From NCBI GenBank assembly GCA_947497945.1, contig CANMIP010000011.1:108448-172447 (forward strand): 64,000 nt of DNA, read 5' to 3'. Below the pieces are notes generated by a model. It was not told the DNA's origin. It was given only the letters and a program-made list of their open reading frames with translations, and did not search any database. This stretch comes from an uncultured Tropicimonas sp. GTDB taxonomy: Bacteria; Pseudomonadota; Alphaproteobacteria; Rhodobacterales; Rhodobacteraceae. The translations under genes were made by a program, and so were the position numbers. Below are positions 1 through 8,753 of this stretch, piece by piece (the stretch's first letter is position 1; every line of letters begins with the position of its first letter).

Positions 1-636
1 GGCCTGATACGGCACATCCTGCCGCGCTTCACACTCAAGACCCAGATCCGGGTGGAACTTGCGGCGACGCCGGAGGCGGCGGAGCTTGTGCTCGGCGCTG
101 TCGGGACGCCGCTCTTCGAAGGAGAGGGGCAGGTCTGGCACCTGGAGGTGCTGGAGAATTCCGGCGAGAATGCCGGACGCCTTGCCGATTGGCTGGGCTC
201 CGAGGTCGGCGCGCGCACCGTGACCGGATTTGCTCCCGATGGCGTGGCGCTGTTCACGCTGCCGGCCCCGACCACCGCTGTTGCCGTTGTCGCGGAGGTC
301 GATGGCGATGCCGGGCTCGGCTGGCGCGTGTCGCGTGAGAAATGCGCCCGCTGCCACGCGGTGGATGCCGAGACCCGCATGGCAGGCATCGGCTCCACGC
401 CCAGCTTTGCCGTGCTGCGCGGTCTCACCGACTGGCAGGAGCGGTTCGCGGGTTTCTTCGCACTCAACCCGCACCCGTCTTTTACGATGATCGCCGATGT
501 GACGCCGCCCTTCCCGTCGAACCGGCCACCGCCGATCGCCCCTGTCGAGATGTCGCTCGAGGAGGTCGAAGCCGTGCTGGCCTATGTCGCCGCGATTCAA
601 GCCGCGGACCTGGGAGCGCCCCTCAGACATCAGTGA
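1..636 (+). CDS. C-type cytochrome with TupA-like solute-binding segment (5' partial)
   Basis: The reading frame is already open at base 1, so the N-terminus lies outside the window. A single c-type heme motif, CARCH, is encoded at 343-357, which implies a periplasmic electron carrier. The part before it resembles pieces of tungstate/molybdate-type periplasmic binding proteins: a GLIRHILPRF stretch at the left edge and, further on, the usual end of such folds (LADWLGSEVGARTV, then GVALF). If real, this is a compressed binding-protein fold joined to a cytochrome domain. It sits beside a molybdenum/tungsten formate dehydrogenase locus. The last 7 bases overlap the end of the convergent ferredoxin gene. 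The heme site is clear; the binding-protein resemblance is from memory and less sure. Confidence 0.6.
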   Translation, partial: GLIRHILPRFTLKTQIRVELAATPEAAELVLGAVGTPLFEGEGQVWHLEVLENSGENAGRLADWLGSEVGARTVTGFAPDGVALFTLPAPTTAVAVVAEVDGDAGLGWRVSREKCARCHAVDAETRMAGIGSTPSFAVLRGLTDWQERFAGFFALNPHPSFTMIADVTPPFPSNRPPPIAPVEMSLEEVEAVLAYVAAIQAADLGAPLRHQ

Positions 637-2579
637 TCGCGGCGCTTCTTGGTGTAGTCGTCGGTCGTGCGCGGTCGCGGTCGTTCGCCGCCGGCAAAGG
701 GGTTTTCCTCGCTGTGATATTGCGCGTTTATCCGGCAGGTGTCGCACATCTGGATCAGCCGCAACCGGTCGCCGCCGGCAAACATTGCATGCCCCTCCAG
801 CTTCGCGGTGATTTTCTCGACAGTGGATTTCACGCCAAAGAGCGCACCGCATTCGATACAGGCGAAGGGCTCCTCTTCGTTCAGCACCACCTGTTGCAGG
901 GCGCTGTCGTCGAGCGTGAGCCGCGGCTCGTAGGCAATGGCCGCCTCGGGACAGACGCTGGCACAGAGACCGCATTGCAGGCAGGCATCTTCCTGGAAGC
1001 GAAGCTGCGGCAGGTCCGGATTGTCGCCAAGCGCACCGGAGGGGCAGAGCGACACGCAGGACAGGCACAGCGTGCAGGTTTCGGTATTGACCAGCACCGC
1101 CCCATAGGGCGCCCCGTCCGGAAGTGGGAGCGTCTCGGAGCCCGGATGCAGCGCCTTCGCCGCCTGCCGCGTGATCTGCCGCCGCGTGCCCATCGGGCGG
1201 ACCGGTGTCTCGACCGGTGCGGGGGCGATTTCGGCAAAGAGCAGGTCCGACAGGGCGTCGGGATCCGAAGTCGCGACTTGCGTGACCCGGGTCGGCCGCG
1301 CGATTGCCTGAGCGAGTGCGACCTGTGCGGCCATCGCGTCGAGATCCGCGCCCGGCCCCGGCAGCACATGCACGGAGGCAAACCCGGCGGCAAGGGCCGC
1401 CACCGCCTCCGCATGTCCGAAGGCGCCGATGGACCCGAGTTCCATCGGGATCACATCCGCGGGGAGGCCACGTCCGTAGCGCGCCGAAAGCTGGATCATC
1501 TCCGCGCCGTGAGCGTCATGTGCCAGAAGCCGCGGGGCGGTGCCGCCCGCGTCTCGATAGGATGTCGCCAGGGTCTGGATGCGCCGGAACGTCAGGTCCA
1601 CCGGCGGGGCATCAAAGGAGATCGCGCCGGAAGGGCAGGCCGCCGAACAGGCGCCGCAGCCGGCGCAAATGAGCGGGTCCACCGAGACATGTTCGCCGTT
1701 CGGCGTGATGGCGCCGGTCGGACAGAGGTCGAGGCAGCGGGTGCAGCCCGTCTGTTCGGCGCGGGAATGGGCGCAGAGCAGCGGCTCGGTGCGGACATGG
1801 AGCGGCTTCTCGAACGTCCCGGTCAGGTGCGAGGCCGCGAGGACGGCCGCCGCAATCGCGGGAGCGTGGCCGGGATCGGCGCGCAGGTAGCCCTCGCGTT
1901 TTTCATGCGCGGAAAACAGGGGCGCGCCGCCCCGCAGGTCGAGGATGATGTCGCATTCGGAGCGGCCTGCGTCCCGTGGCGGCGAGAAAGTCCAGACGCC
2001 ACGGCCACCCGGCTCCAGCTGTTGCAGCGCGTCGATTGTCAGTTTGAAGCCGCCCAGGGCGCCGCCGGCATGGCGCAGCCGTCCGAGGATGACCTCGAAG
2101 GCGCGGGTCTCCGGCATATCGGGGGCCTCTTCCAGCAACACCGTGACGCCGAGATGATCCTTGAGCAGGTCCGCCGCCGAAAGGGCGACATCCGGGGCGC
2201 CGAGCACGAGGCAGAGCCCCTCCGAGGTGATGTCGAGGATCTTTTCCGGCGCTGCCGGCAGGAGCGCCTCTGCGACGAGCGCCGCCATCTTGGGCGTTGT
2301 CTCGGCGGCGTCCTCGGTCCACCCGGCACGGTTCCGCAGATCCAGCACCGGTGCCGGCTCCAAGCCCAGATCGGCGGCCAGTTCCTCGAAGACCTGCGCC
2401 TCCTGAGTGCAGCACAAGATTGCCTCCCCCGTCGAAAGGGCCGCCTCGGCCTGGTCGAGGTTCCGCGTGCAGAGCGCCGAGCAGGGGGGGCGGATCTCGA
2501 GCCCCGTGGCCTTCGACAAGCCCTCGATATCAATCGCAAAACTTCCCTCGCAATCGCAGGTTATGAGAGACTTGGGCAT
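630..2579 (-). CDS. Multi-cluster 4Fe-4S protein of the formate dehydrogenase locus
   Basis: A 649-residue cytoplasmic iron-sulfur protein. The middle holds a ferredoxin-like pair, CTRCLDLCPTGAI and CAGCGACSAACPSGAI. A second pair lies near the C-terminus, CTLCLSCVSLCPSGAL and CLQCGLCASVCPEAAI. Two further CxxC motifs (CIEC and CDTC) end the protein, so four cubane clusters are likely plus a possible metal site. It is divergent from the DUF3305-DUF3306-TorD-fdh genes, and this arrangement recurs beside FDH operons in alphaproteobacteria. A role in electron supply or enzyme maturation is inferred. The ATG at 2579 was chosen because AGGAGGAAG precedes it directly; the frame stays open upstream without another good start. 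Confidence 0.8.
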   Translation of the reverse strand: MPKSLITCDCEGSFAIDIEGLSKATGLEIRPPCSALCTRNLDQAEAALSTGEAILCCTQEAQVFEELAADLGLEPAPVLDLRNRAGWTEDAAETTPKMAALVAEALLPAAPEKILDITSEGLCLVLGAPDVALSAADLLKDHLGVTVLLEEAPDMPETRAFEVILGRLRHAGGALGGFKLTIDALQQLEPGGRGVWTFSPPRDAGRSECDIILDLRGGAPLFSAHEKREGYLRADPGHAPAIAAAVLAASHLTGTFEKPLHVRTEPLLCAHSRAEQTGCTRCLDLCPTGAITPNGEHVSVDPLICAGCGACSAACPSGAISFDAPPVDLTFRRIQTLATSYRDAGGTAPRLLAHDAHGAEMIQLSARYGRGLPADVIPMELGSIGAFGHAEAVAALAAGFASVHVLPGPGADLDAMAAQVALAQAIARPTRVTQVATSDPDALSDLLFAEIAPAPVETPVRPMGTRRQITRQAAKALHPGSETLPLPDGAPYGAVLVNTETCTLCLSCVSLCPSGALGDNPDLPQLRFQEDACLQCGLCASVCPEAAIAYEPRLTLDDSALQQVVLNEEEPFACIECGALFGVKSTVEKITAKLEGHAMFAGGDRLRLIQMCDTCRINAQYHSEENPFAGGERPRPRTTDDYTKKRRDH

Positions 2580-2904
2580 CCTTCCTCCTGTGGCGTGACA
2601 GGGGTCGGATCCCCGTTCTGGCTTGGACTGGCGGAAAGCGTACCCACGATTCGCCTGTAGGGACAACCGGTTTTGCGACCGAAGGGGGCGGGTTGGCCGA
2701 GCCCGCCCCGATGCCCGACCTGTTCCGGGCGGACCGGGTTTTGTCGGCTGGCAACGTTGATATGCAGGGTCGAGAGGCAGGACATTGCGTCGCAAAAGAG
2801 GCTTGTGAGGGAGTTTTTGCCTCAAAAGTGACCAGTCAAGCCCAAAAAAACGCTTTGAGCACGGAAATAGTCATCGCAATGTGGGGATCAAGGAAAGGAA
2901 ACGC
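2580..2904. promoter_or_regulatory. Divergent intergenic region of the fdh locus
   Basis: About 325 bases separate the leftward ferredoxin gene from the rightward DUF3305 gene, so both promoters should lie here. No convincing coding sequence is present. The clearest structure is an inverted repeat, GGGCGGG at 2685-2691 and CCCGCCC at 2702-2708, which could fold in either transcript. No T-tract follows it on either strand, so it is not an obvious terminator. I could not assign FNR, ModE or other operators with confidence. Confidence 0.4.
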
Positions 2905-3471
2905 GTGTATCACAACCCGAGCCAGTATTGGTCCGTGCCTGTTGGTGTGGTTGTCCGTCGTGTCCCCGGAGCGACCCGATGGGCGCCGTGGGCCTGGCGG
3001 GCGACCGCCGTGCTGCCCGGGGCCGGCCCGGCGGATTGGCGGGAGCTGCGACGAGACGGGGAGGCGGTGGAGTTTCACGCTGCGACCGTGACGCTTGAAC
3101 TCCACGGCGCGGAGACCGAGGCCTATCTGCATGGTCTGACGGCGGAGGTCCCAAGCATCTACATCGTGTTGCGCGAGGCGCTGGAAGGCGACGCGCCGCT
3201 CGACGTCGTTCTTGCGACGGCCTCTCCCTACGAGGCGCAGGACTACACCGACAGTGGCGAAGAGATCGTCGAGAAGGTGCCGATGCCGGCGGGGCTGGCG
3301 GCCTGGGTGCAGGAATTTGTGGAGACCTATCACGAGGAAGAGGTCTTCGTGAAACGCAAGCGCGACAAGAAACGGATCGACATGAAGGAGGACGGGATTG
3401 GCGATCCACGGATCGGAACGGTCTCTGATGTCTATGCCTCCCCGACACTCCGCCGGAGGCGTCTGCAATGA
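2905..3471 (+). CDS. DUF3305 protein, formate dehydrogenase accessory
   Basis: A roughly 188-residue soluble protein matching the DUF3305 family found next to periplasmic formate dehydrogenases. It begins with the typical segment SVPVGVVVRRV and carries the conserved-looking stretches SIYIVLREA and DYTDSGEEIVEKVPMP, ending in a basic tail. The biochemical role is unknown; co-location suggests a part in FDH assembly or metal/cofactor handling. The GTG at 2905 is preferred over an in-frame GTG at 2881 because AAGGAAAGGA lies just upstream of it. Its stop overlaps the start of the DUF3306 gene (ATGA), implying translational coupling. Confidence 0.75.
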   Translation: MYHNPSQYWSVPVGVVVRRVPGATRWAPWAWRATAVLPGAGPADWRELRRDGEAVEFHAATVTLELHGAETEAYLHGLTAEVPSIYIVLREALEGDAPLDVVLATASPYEAQDYTDSGEEIVEKVPMPAGLAAWVQEFVETYHEEEVFVKRKRDKKRIDMKEDGIGDPRIGTVSDVYASPTLRRRRLQ

Positions 3472-4073
3472 GTTCCACCGATTTCTGGTCTCGCCGCCGG
3501 GCGGCTGTCGAAGCGGAGGCGCGCGCCGAGGATGCGGAGACGGAGGCTGCGCTCGCGGCCCGGGAAGAGGCCGAACTGGATGCGCGCTCGGACGAGGAAG
3601 TCCTCGCGGAACTGGGGCTGGAAGCGCCGGAACTGCTTGAGACGCCCGAGCAAGTGCGGGTCTTTCTGGCGGAGGCCGTGCCGCAGCGGCTGCGGACCCG
3701 CGCCTTGCGGCGGCTCTGGCGGCTGAACCCGGTCCTGGCCAATGTCGATGGGCTGGTCGATTATGGCGAGGATTACACCGATGCCGCGACGGTCGTCGAG
3801 AACATGCAGACGGTCTACAAGGTCGGCAAAGGCATGTTCGACCGCCTGACGGAGACGGAGGTTGACGCCCCGGAGCCTGTTGTTCCGGAGGAGGAAGCCG
3901 AGCCCGAGATGGCGCAGGAGCAGGCCACGGAGGTCGTGCTTGCAAGCGTCCCGGAAATTGACACGCGGGCCCGGGGCGAGGCGGCGGAGATTGAGACCGT
4001 CGAGCCGGTCCTCGCGGCCAGAAGAATGCGCTTCCGTTTCGAGGAAGCCGGAGAACGGATGGAAGAGAGATGA
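3468..4073 (+). CDS. DUF3306 protein, formate dehydrogenase accessory
   Basis: A 201-residue, highly charged protein of the DUF3306 type. It opens with DFWSRRRAAVEAEARAE, continues with a long acidic and alanine-rich helix, and has a central conserved-looking segment RALRRLWRLNPVLANVDGL followed by DYGEDYTDA. The C-terminal third is acidic and low in complexity. The family has no established biochemical function but travels with DUF3305, TorD-like chaperones and FDH genes, so an accessory role in building the enzyme is inferred. It overlaps both neighbours by 4 bases (ATGA), consistent with one translationally coupled operon. Confidence 0.75.
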   Translation: MSSTDFWSRRRAAVEAEARAEDAETEAALAAREEAELDARSDEEVLAELGLEAPELLETPEQVRVFLAEAVPQRLRTRALRRLWRLNPVLANVDGLVDYGEDYTDAATVVENMQTVYKVGKGMFDRLTETEVDAPEPVVPEEEAEPEMAQEQATEVVLASVPEIDTRARGEAAEIETVEPVLAARRMRFRFEEAGERMEER

Positions 4074-4675
4074 CCGCAGCCCTCGAACAGACAGTCACGG
4101 AGGAGGATCGCCTGCGGGCCGATCTCTACAATTTCCTCGGCCTGATCCTGTCGGCGCCGCCCGACGAGACGCTGCTGCTGCAGACCGCGGGCCTCGCCGG
4201 CGATGACAGCGAACTGGGCCAGGCGATCGACGCGCTTGCCCGCCTGGCCAAGGTGTCCCGGCCCAAGAAGGTCGAGAGTGAATTCGGGCGGCTCTTCATC
4301 GGGCTCGGCCGGGGCGAGCTTCTGCCCTTTGCCAGCTACTACCTCACGGGCTTTCTCAACGAGAAGCCGCTGGCCACGTTGCGCCGGGACATGATTGCGC
4401 GCGGCATGGCGCGCTCGGAGACGGTCTTCGAGCCCGAGGACAGCATTGCCAGCCTCATGGAGATGATGGGCGCAATGATCGTTGGCCGGTTCGGCACCCC
4501 CGCCGACCTGGCGACGCAGAAGGAGTTTTTCAACAGGCATGTCGGGCCCTGGGCCGGGCATTTCTTCACGGATCTGGAAGGTGCGGAGCACTCGATCTTC
4601 TATGCTCCGGTCGGCACTGTCGGCCGGTTGTTCATGGAGATCGAGGCGGAAGCTTTCCGATTAAGCGCGGGATGA
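4070..4675 (+). CDS. TorD/DmsD-family molybdoenzyme chaperone
   Basis: A 201-residue all-helical protein of the TorD/DmsD family. These cytoplasmic chaperones bind the twin-arginine leader of a molybdoenzyme catalytic subunit and hold it until the cofactor is inserted. Visible hallmarks are the N-terminal RADLYNFLGLILSAPP, the segment ESEFGRLFIGLGRGELLPF, and a late FFNRHVGPWAGHFFTDLE that resembles the conserved loop before the last helices. The start overlaps DUF3306 by 4 bases. The most likely client is the formate dehydrogenase alpha subunit encoded downstream. Confidence 0.85.
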   Translation: MTAALEQTVTEEDRLRADLYNFLGLILSAPPDETLLLQTAGLAGDDSELGQAIDALARLAKVSRPKKVESEFGRLFIGLGRGELLPFASYYLTGFLNEKPLATLRRDMIARGMARSETVFEPEDSIASLMEMMGAMIVGRFGTPADLATQKEFFNRHVGPWAGHFFTDLEGAEHSIFYAPVGTVGRLFMEIEAEAFRLSAG

Positions 4676-4730
4676 CACGCGCACCACGCCGGCGTTTCGA
4701 CGCCAATTCACAGGGAAGGAGAAATTTCTG

Positions 4731-4922
4731 ATGACGCGGAAAACCGAGGAGGCCACGAGCCGCCGCGATTTTCTCAAGCTGGCCGGAACGGCCGCGCCCG
4801 TGGCTGCGGTTGCAGTCGCGGCCGGTGGGACGGAGGCCGAGGCCGCCGAGCCCGACCTGTCGCTTGAGAGATTGCAGGACACTGCGCATACGCGCGCCTA
4901 TTACAGCGCCGCCCGGTTCTGA
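4731..4922 (+). CDS. Small TAT-signal protein of the formate dehydrogenase region
   Basis: A 63-residue protein that is mostly a twin-arginine signal: SRRDFLKLAGTAAP at the start, then an alanine/valine-rich hydrophobic core. The short mature part is DLSLERLQDTAHTRAYYSAARF-like and ends immediately after. Small TAT proteins of this kind are a recognised companion of FDH alpha genes. Its function is not known; it may be a structural subunit or help export. GGAAGGAG stands a few bases before the ATG. It lies 55 bases after the chaperone gene and 189 before the alpha subunit gene. Confidence 0.85.
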   Translation: MTRKTEEATSRRDFLKLAGTAAPVAAVAVAAGGTEAEAAEPDLSLERLQDTAHTRAYYSAARF

Positions 4923-5111
4923 CCGGCGTCGATCTGCTTCGATCCATGTCGGCACGCCTTTGTGCTCCGACAGATCCGCAGATCGAACCGACTGACCGGA
5001 CGACGTCTCCCGGCCGCGGGCAACTGGTTGCGTGACGCCCGACCGCCCGAGCCAAGACAAACCTAACCAAGCAAGCAGGGCTTTTGCCTATGCAAGCAAG
5101 GGAGTGAAACC

Positions 5112-8009
5112 ATGTTGAGGAAGAAGACCAACGGGGTTGCGAGACGCCCCCAGCGGACCACCCTCCTGACCGAGGCTGCGCATGCCTCCGTCGACCGCCG
5201 CGCCTTCCTGCGCGGCTCCGGACTGGCCATTGGCGGCCTCGCGGCCATCGCCGCAACCGGCGGCACCGTGACCCAGGCAACGGCCCAGATGGCCACGCCG
5301 CGGACCGTCGATCTGAAGAAATCCGTCTGCACCCATTGTTCCGTCGGCTGTACCGTCGTCGCGGAAGTGTCCGACGGTGTCTGGATCGGCCAGGAACCCG
5401 GCTGGGACAGCCCGTTCAATCTCGGCGCCCATTGCGCCAAGGGAGCCGCGGTGCGCGAGCATGCGCATGGCGAACGCCGCCTCAAATACCCGATGAAGAA
5501 AGAGGGCGGCGAGTGGAAGCGCATTTCCTGGGAGCAGGCGATCAACGAGATCGGCGACCAGATGATGACCATCCGCGAGGAAAGCGGTCCCGACAGCGTC
5601 TATTGGCTCGGCAGCGCCAAGCACAATAACGAGCAGGCCTACCTGTTCCGCAAGTTCGCCGCCTATTGGGGCACGAACAACGTGGATCACCAGGCGCGGA
5701 TCTGTCACTCGACCACCGTTGCGGGCGTTGCGAATACATGGGGCTACGGCGCCATGACCAACTCCTATAACGACATCCACAATTCCAAGGCGATCTTCAT
5801 CATAGGCGGCAACCCGGCCGAGGCGCATCCCGTCTCGCTGCTGCATGTGCTGCGCGCCAAGGAGGTCAACAATGCGCCGCTGATCGTCTGCGATCCGCGC
5901 TTCACCCGCACCGCGGCCCATGCCGATGAATATGTGCGCTTCCGCCCGGGCTCCGATGTGGCGCTCGTCTGGGGCATTCTGTGGCACATCTTCGAGAATG
6001 GCTGGGAGGACAAGGAGTTCATCCGCACCCGAGTCTGGGGGATGGACCAGATCCGCGAAGAGGTCGCAAAGTGGACCCCCGAAGAGGTCGAGCGCGTTAC
6101 CGGCACACCCGGTTCGCAGCTTCGCCGCGTTGCCCGCACCATGGCCAACAACCGTCCCGGCACGGTGATCTGGTGCATGGGCGGCACCCAGCACACCAAC
6201 GGCAACAACAACACCCGCGCCTATTGCGTGCTGCAGCTTGCGCTGGGCAACATGGGCACCTCCGGCGGTGGCACCAACATCTTCCGTGGCCATGACAACG
6301 TGCAGGGCGCGACCGATCTCGGCGTTCTGTCGCACACGCTTCCGGGTTATTACGGTCTTTCGGCCGGGGCCTGGGGCCATTGGGCCCGCGTCTGGGGTGA
6401 GGATTCGGAATGGCTCGCCGGCCAGTTCGCCAAGACCAAGGGCGCCGACGGCAAGGAGAAGTCGCTGCAGAACCTCACCGGTATCCCGGTGTCGCGCTGG
6501 ATCGACGGTGTGCTCGAAGACCCGGCGAACATGGACAATCCCGACAAGGTTCGGGCCATGGTTCTCTGGGGACATGCGCCGAACTCGCAGACCCGCATGA
6601 CCGAGATGAAGAAGGCCATGGAGATGCTGGATACGCTGGTTGTGATCGACCCGTTCCCCACCGTCTCGGCTGTGCTTCACGACCGGACCGACGGCGTCTA
6701 CCTGCTGCCGGCCACGACGCAGTTCGAGACCCATGGCTCGGTCACGGCATCGAACCGCTCGATCCAGTGGCGCGAGAAGGTGATGGAGCCGCTCTTCGAA
6801 TCGAAGCCGGATCACGAGATCATCGCTCTGTTCTCGCAGAAATTCGGCTTCCATGACCGGATGTTCCGAAACATTGCGCTGGAAGAGGACGGCCTGACGC
6901 CGAATATCGAGGACACGTTGCGCGAGATCAATCGCGGCATGTGGACCGTTGGCTATACCGGTCAATCTCCGGAGCGGCTGAAGCTGCACATGGAGAACCA
7001 GCACACGTTCGACCGCACCACGCTGCAAGCGGTGGGCGGGCCGGCCGATGGCGACTATTACGGTCTGCCCTGGCCCTGCTGGGGAACGGCCGAGATGGGG
7101 CATCCGGGCACGCCGAACCTCTACGACATGTCCAAGCCGGTGGCCGAAGGCGGCCTGACCTTCCGCGCGCGTTTCGGCGTCGAGCGGGACGGACAGAACC
7201 TGCTGGCCGATGGCGTCTACTCGGCGGGTTCGGAAATCCAGGACGGGTATCCGGAATTCACCATGCAGATGCTGATGGATCTCGGCTGGGACGGTGACCT
7301 GACCGACGAAGAACGCGCGGCGATCGACGCCGTGGCCGGACCCAAGACCAACTGGAAGACCGACCTTTCCGGCGGCATCCAGCGGGTCGCCATCGCCCAT
7401 GGCTGCGCCCCGTTCGGCAACGCCAAGGCGCGGGTCGTGGTCTGGACCTTCCCGGACCCGATCCCGATCCACCGCGAGCCGCTCTACACGAACCGTCGCG
7501 ATCTCGTGGAGGATTACCCGACCTACGAGGACCGGAAGTTCTATCGTCTGCCGACGATGTATGCCTCGATCCAGAAGCAGGATTTCAGCAAGGACTACCC
7601 GATCATCCTGACCTCGGGGCGGCTTGTCGAATATGAGGGCGGGGGTGACGAGACGCGCTCCAACCCCTGGCTGGCCGAGCTCCAGCAGGACATGTTCGTC
7701 GAGATCAACCCGCGCGACGCCAACAATCTCGGCGTGCGGGACGGCTCCCAGGTCTGGGTCGAGGGGCCCGAAGGCGGCAAGGTCAAGGTCATGGCCATGG
7801 TCACGCAACGGGTGGGCGAGGGCGTTGCCTTCATGCCCTTCCATTTCGGCGGCCATTACCAGGGCGATGATCTTCGGTCGAAATATCCTACAGGAGCCGA
7901 TCCCTACGTCCTTGGGGAATCGACCAACACCGCGCAGACCTATGGCTACGACTCGGTCACCCAGATGCAGGAGACCAAGGCGACCCTCTGCAAGATCATG
8001 CCAGCGTAA
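5112..8009 (+). CDS. fdhA: Formate dehydrogenase alpha subunit (molybdopterin, Cys type)
   Basis: A 965-residue catalytic subunit that oxidises formate to CO2 on the periplasmic side, using a bis-MGD molybdenum or tungsten centre. The leader has the twin arginines at residues 29-30 in DRRAFLRGSG. One 4Fe-4S cluster is bound by C73, C76, C80 and C108. The active-site position is a cysteine, C198 in QARICHS, so this is the cysteine rather than the selenocysteine form, and no in-frame TGA occurs. Length is normal for the FDH-N/O/FDH3 group. GGGAGTG precedes the ATG. The beta subunit gene starts 11 bases after the stop. Confidence 0.95.
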   Translation: MLRKKTNGVARRPQRTTLLTEAAHASVDRRAFLRGSGLAIGGLAAIAATGGTVTQATAQMATPRTVDLKKSVCTHCSVGCTVVAEVSDGVWIGQEPGWDSPFNLGAHCAKGAAVREHAHGERRLKYPMKKEGGEWKRISWEQAINEIGDQMMTIREESGPDSVYWLGSAKHNNEQAYLFRKFAAYWGTNNVDHQARICHSTTVAGVANTWGYGAMTNSYNDIHNSKAIFIIGGNPAEAHPVSLLHVLRAKEVNNAPLIVCDPRFTRTAAHADEYVRFRPGSDVALVWGILWHIFENGWEDKEFIRTRVWGMDQIREEVAKWTPEEVERVTGTPGSQLRRVARTMANNRPGTVIWCMGGTQHTNGNNNTRAYCVLQLALGNMGTSGGGTNIFRGHDNVQGATDLGVLSHTLPGYYGLSAGAWGHWARVWGEDSEWLAGQFAKTKGADGKEKSLQNLTGIPVSRWIDGVLEDPANMDNPDKVRAMVLWGHAPNSQTRMTEMKKAMEMLDTLVVIDPFPTVSAVLHDRTDGVYLLPATTQFETHGSVTASNRSIQWREKVMEPLFESKPDHEIIALFSQKFGFHDRMFRNIALEEDGLTPNIEDTLREINRGMWTVGYTGQSPERLKLHMENQHTFDRTTLQAVGGPADGDYYGLPWPCWGTAEMGHPGTPNLYDMSKPVAEGGLTFRARFGVERDGQNLLADGVYSAGSEIQDGYPEFTMQMLMDLGWDGDLTDEERAAIDAVAGPKTNWKTDLSGGIQRVAIAHGCAPFGNAKARVVVWTFPDPIPIHREPLYTNRRDLVEDYPTYEDRKFYRLPTMYASIQKQDFSKDYPIILTSGRLVEYEGGGDETRSNPWLAELQQDMFVEINPRDANNLGVRDGSQVWVEGPEGGKVKVMAMVTQRVGEGVAFMPFHFGGHYQGDDLRSKYPTGADPYVLGESTNTAQTYGYDSVTQMQETKATLCKIMPA

Positions 8010-8020
8010 GGAGAGAGAGA

Positions 8021-8614
8021 ATGGCTAGAGCAAAGTTTCTCTGTGACGCCGAGCGCTGCATCGAGTGCAACGCCTGTGTCACGGCCTGCAAGAACGAGCA
8101 CGAGGTGCCCTGGGGCATCAACCGTCGCCGCGTGGTGACCATCCAGGATGGTCAGCCCGGCGAGCGCTCGATCTCTGTGGCCTGTATGCATTGTTCGGAC
8201 GCGCCCTGCATGGCGGTCTGTCCGGTCGATTGCTTCTACCAGACCGAGGACGGGGTGGTGCTCCACTCCAAGGATCTCTGCATCGGCTGCGGCTATTGCT
8301 TCTACGCGTGCCCCTTCGGCGCGCCGCAGTATCCGCAGGCGGGCAATTTCGGATCCCGCGGCAAGATGGACAAATGTACCTTCTGTGCCGGCGGACCGGA
8401 GGAGACCCATTCCACCGCGGAATTCGCCAAATACGGTCGCAACCGGATCGCCGAGGGCAAGCTGCCGCTCTGCGCCGAGATGTGCGCGACCAAGGCGTTG
8501 CTCGCAGGCGACGGCGATGTCGTCTCCGCGATCTATCGCGAGCGCGTGGTGGCGCGTGGCTTCGGCTCCGGCGCCTGGGGCTGGGGAACGGCCTACGACC
8601 AGAAGGGCGGCTGA
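8021..8614 (+). CDS. fdh3B: Formate dehydrogenase FDH3-type beta subunit
   Basis: A 197-residue ferredoxin-like electron-transfer subunit carrying four 4Fe-4S clusters. The cysteine groups are CIECNACVTACKNE (C13, C16, C19, C23), CMHCSDAPCMAVCPVDC, CIGCGYCFYACPFG and a last set starting CTFC and ending CAEMCATKA. It would pass electrons from the alpha subunit to the membrane cytochrome b subunit. The length fits the short FDH3-type beta subunit, which lacks the C-terminal membrane helix of FdnH. A shared Shine-Dalgarno, AAGGAGAGAGAG, lies in the 11-base gap after fdhA. Two hairpins, the second with a T-tract, follow the stop. Confidence 0.95.
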   Translation: MARAKFLCDAERCIECNACVTACKNEHEVPWGINRRRVVTIQDGQPGERSISVACMHCSDAPCMAVCPVDCFYQTEDGVVLHSKDLCIGCGYCFYACPFGAPQYPQAGNFGSRGKMDKCTFCAGGPEETHSTAEFAKYGRNRIAEGKLPLCAEMCATKALLAGDGDVVSAIYRERVVARGFGSGAWGWGTAYDQKGG

Positions 8615-8628
8615 TCCGTCGCCTGTGT

Positions 8629-8652
8629 CCCGGCGCGCATTGTCGCGCCGGG
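8629..8652 (+). other. Perfect stem-loop after fdh3B
   Basis: CCCGGCGCG (8629-8637) pairs with CGCGCCGGG (8644-8652) around a 6-base loop. It lies 15 bases after the beta-subunit stop and just before the terminator-like hairpin. No T-tract follows, so it may act as a 3' mRNA stabiliser rather than as a terminator. Confidence 0.6.
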
Positions 8653-8653
8653 A

Positions 8654-8685
8654 ACCAGCCGCCTCTCGGGCGGACTGGTGTTTTT
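8654..8685 (+). terminator. Rho-independent terminator between FDH beta and gamma genes
   Basis: ACCAG plus CCGCC (8654-8663) pair with GGCGG plus CTGGT (8669-8679) with one bulged A, loop TCTCG. GTTTTT follows at once. This is a standard intrinsic terminator shape placed inside what is otherwise an fdh operon, so it should lower or decouple expression of the gamma subunit. Confidence 0.75.
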
Positions 8686-8753
8686 GCATGAATGGATAAC
8701 GAACAACAGTTGGTTGGCGGTGGGCTCACTGCGAAACCATCGGGAAAGGCGCA

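Noticed and set aside
2600..2700. tRNA-like stretch near the divergent fdh promoters
   Set aside because: The minus strand ends in a CCGCCA-like sequence after GTACGCTTTCCGCC, but no matching acceptor arm, T-arm consensus or anticodon stem can be drawn.
5700..5715. Possible selenocysteine formate dehydrogenase
   Set aside because: The active-site codon in QARICHS is a cysteine codon and there is no in-frame TGA; no selenocysteine tRNA or insertion element was seen.
5088..7856. A 922-codon open frame antisense to the formate dehydrogenase alpha gene
   Set aside because: The sense frame is an unmistakable FDH alpha subunit with all motifs. The antisense protein has the Arg/His/Gly-rich look of GC-rich shadow frames.
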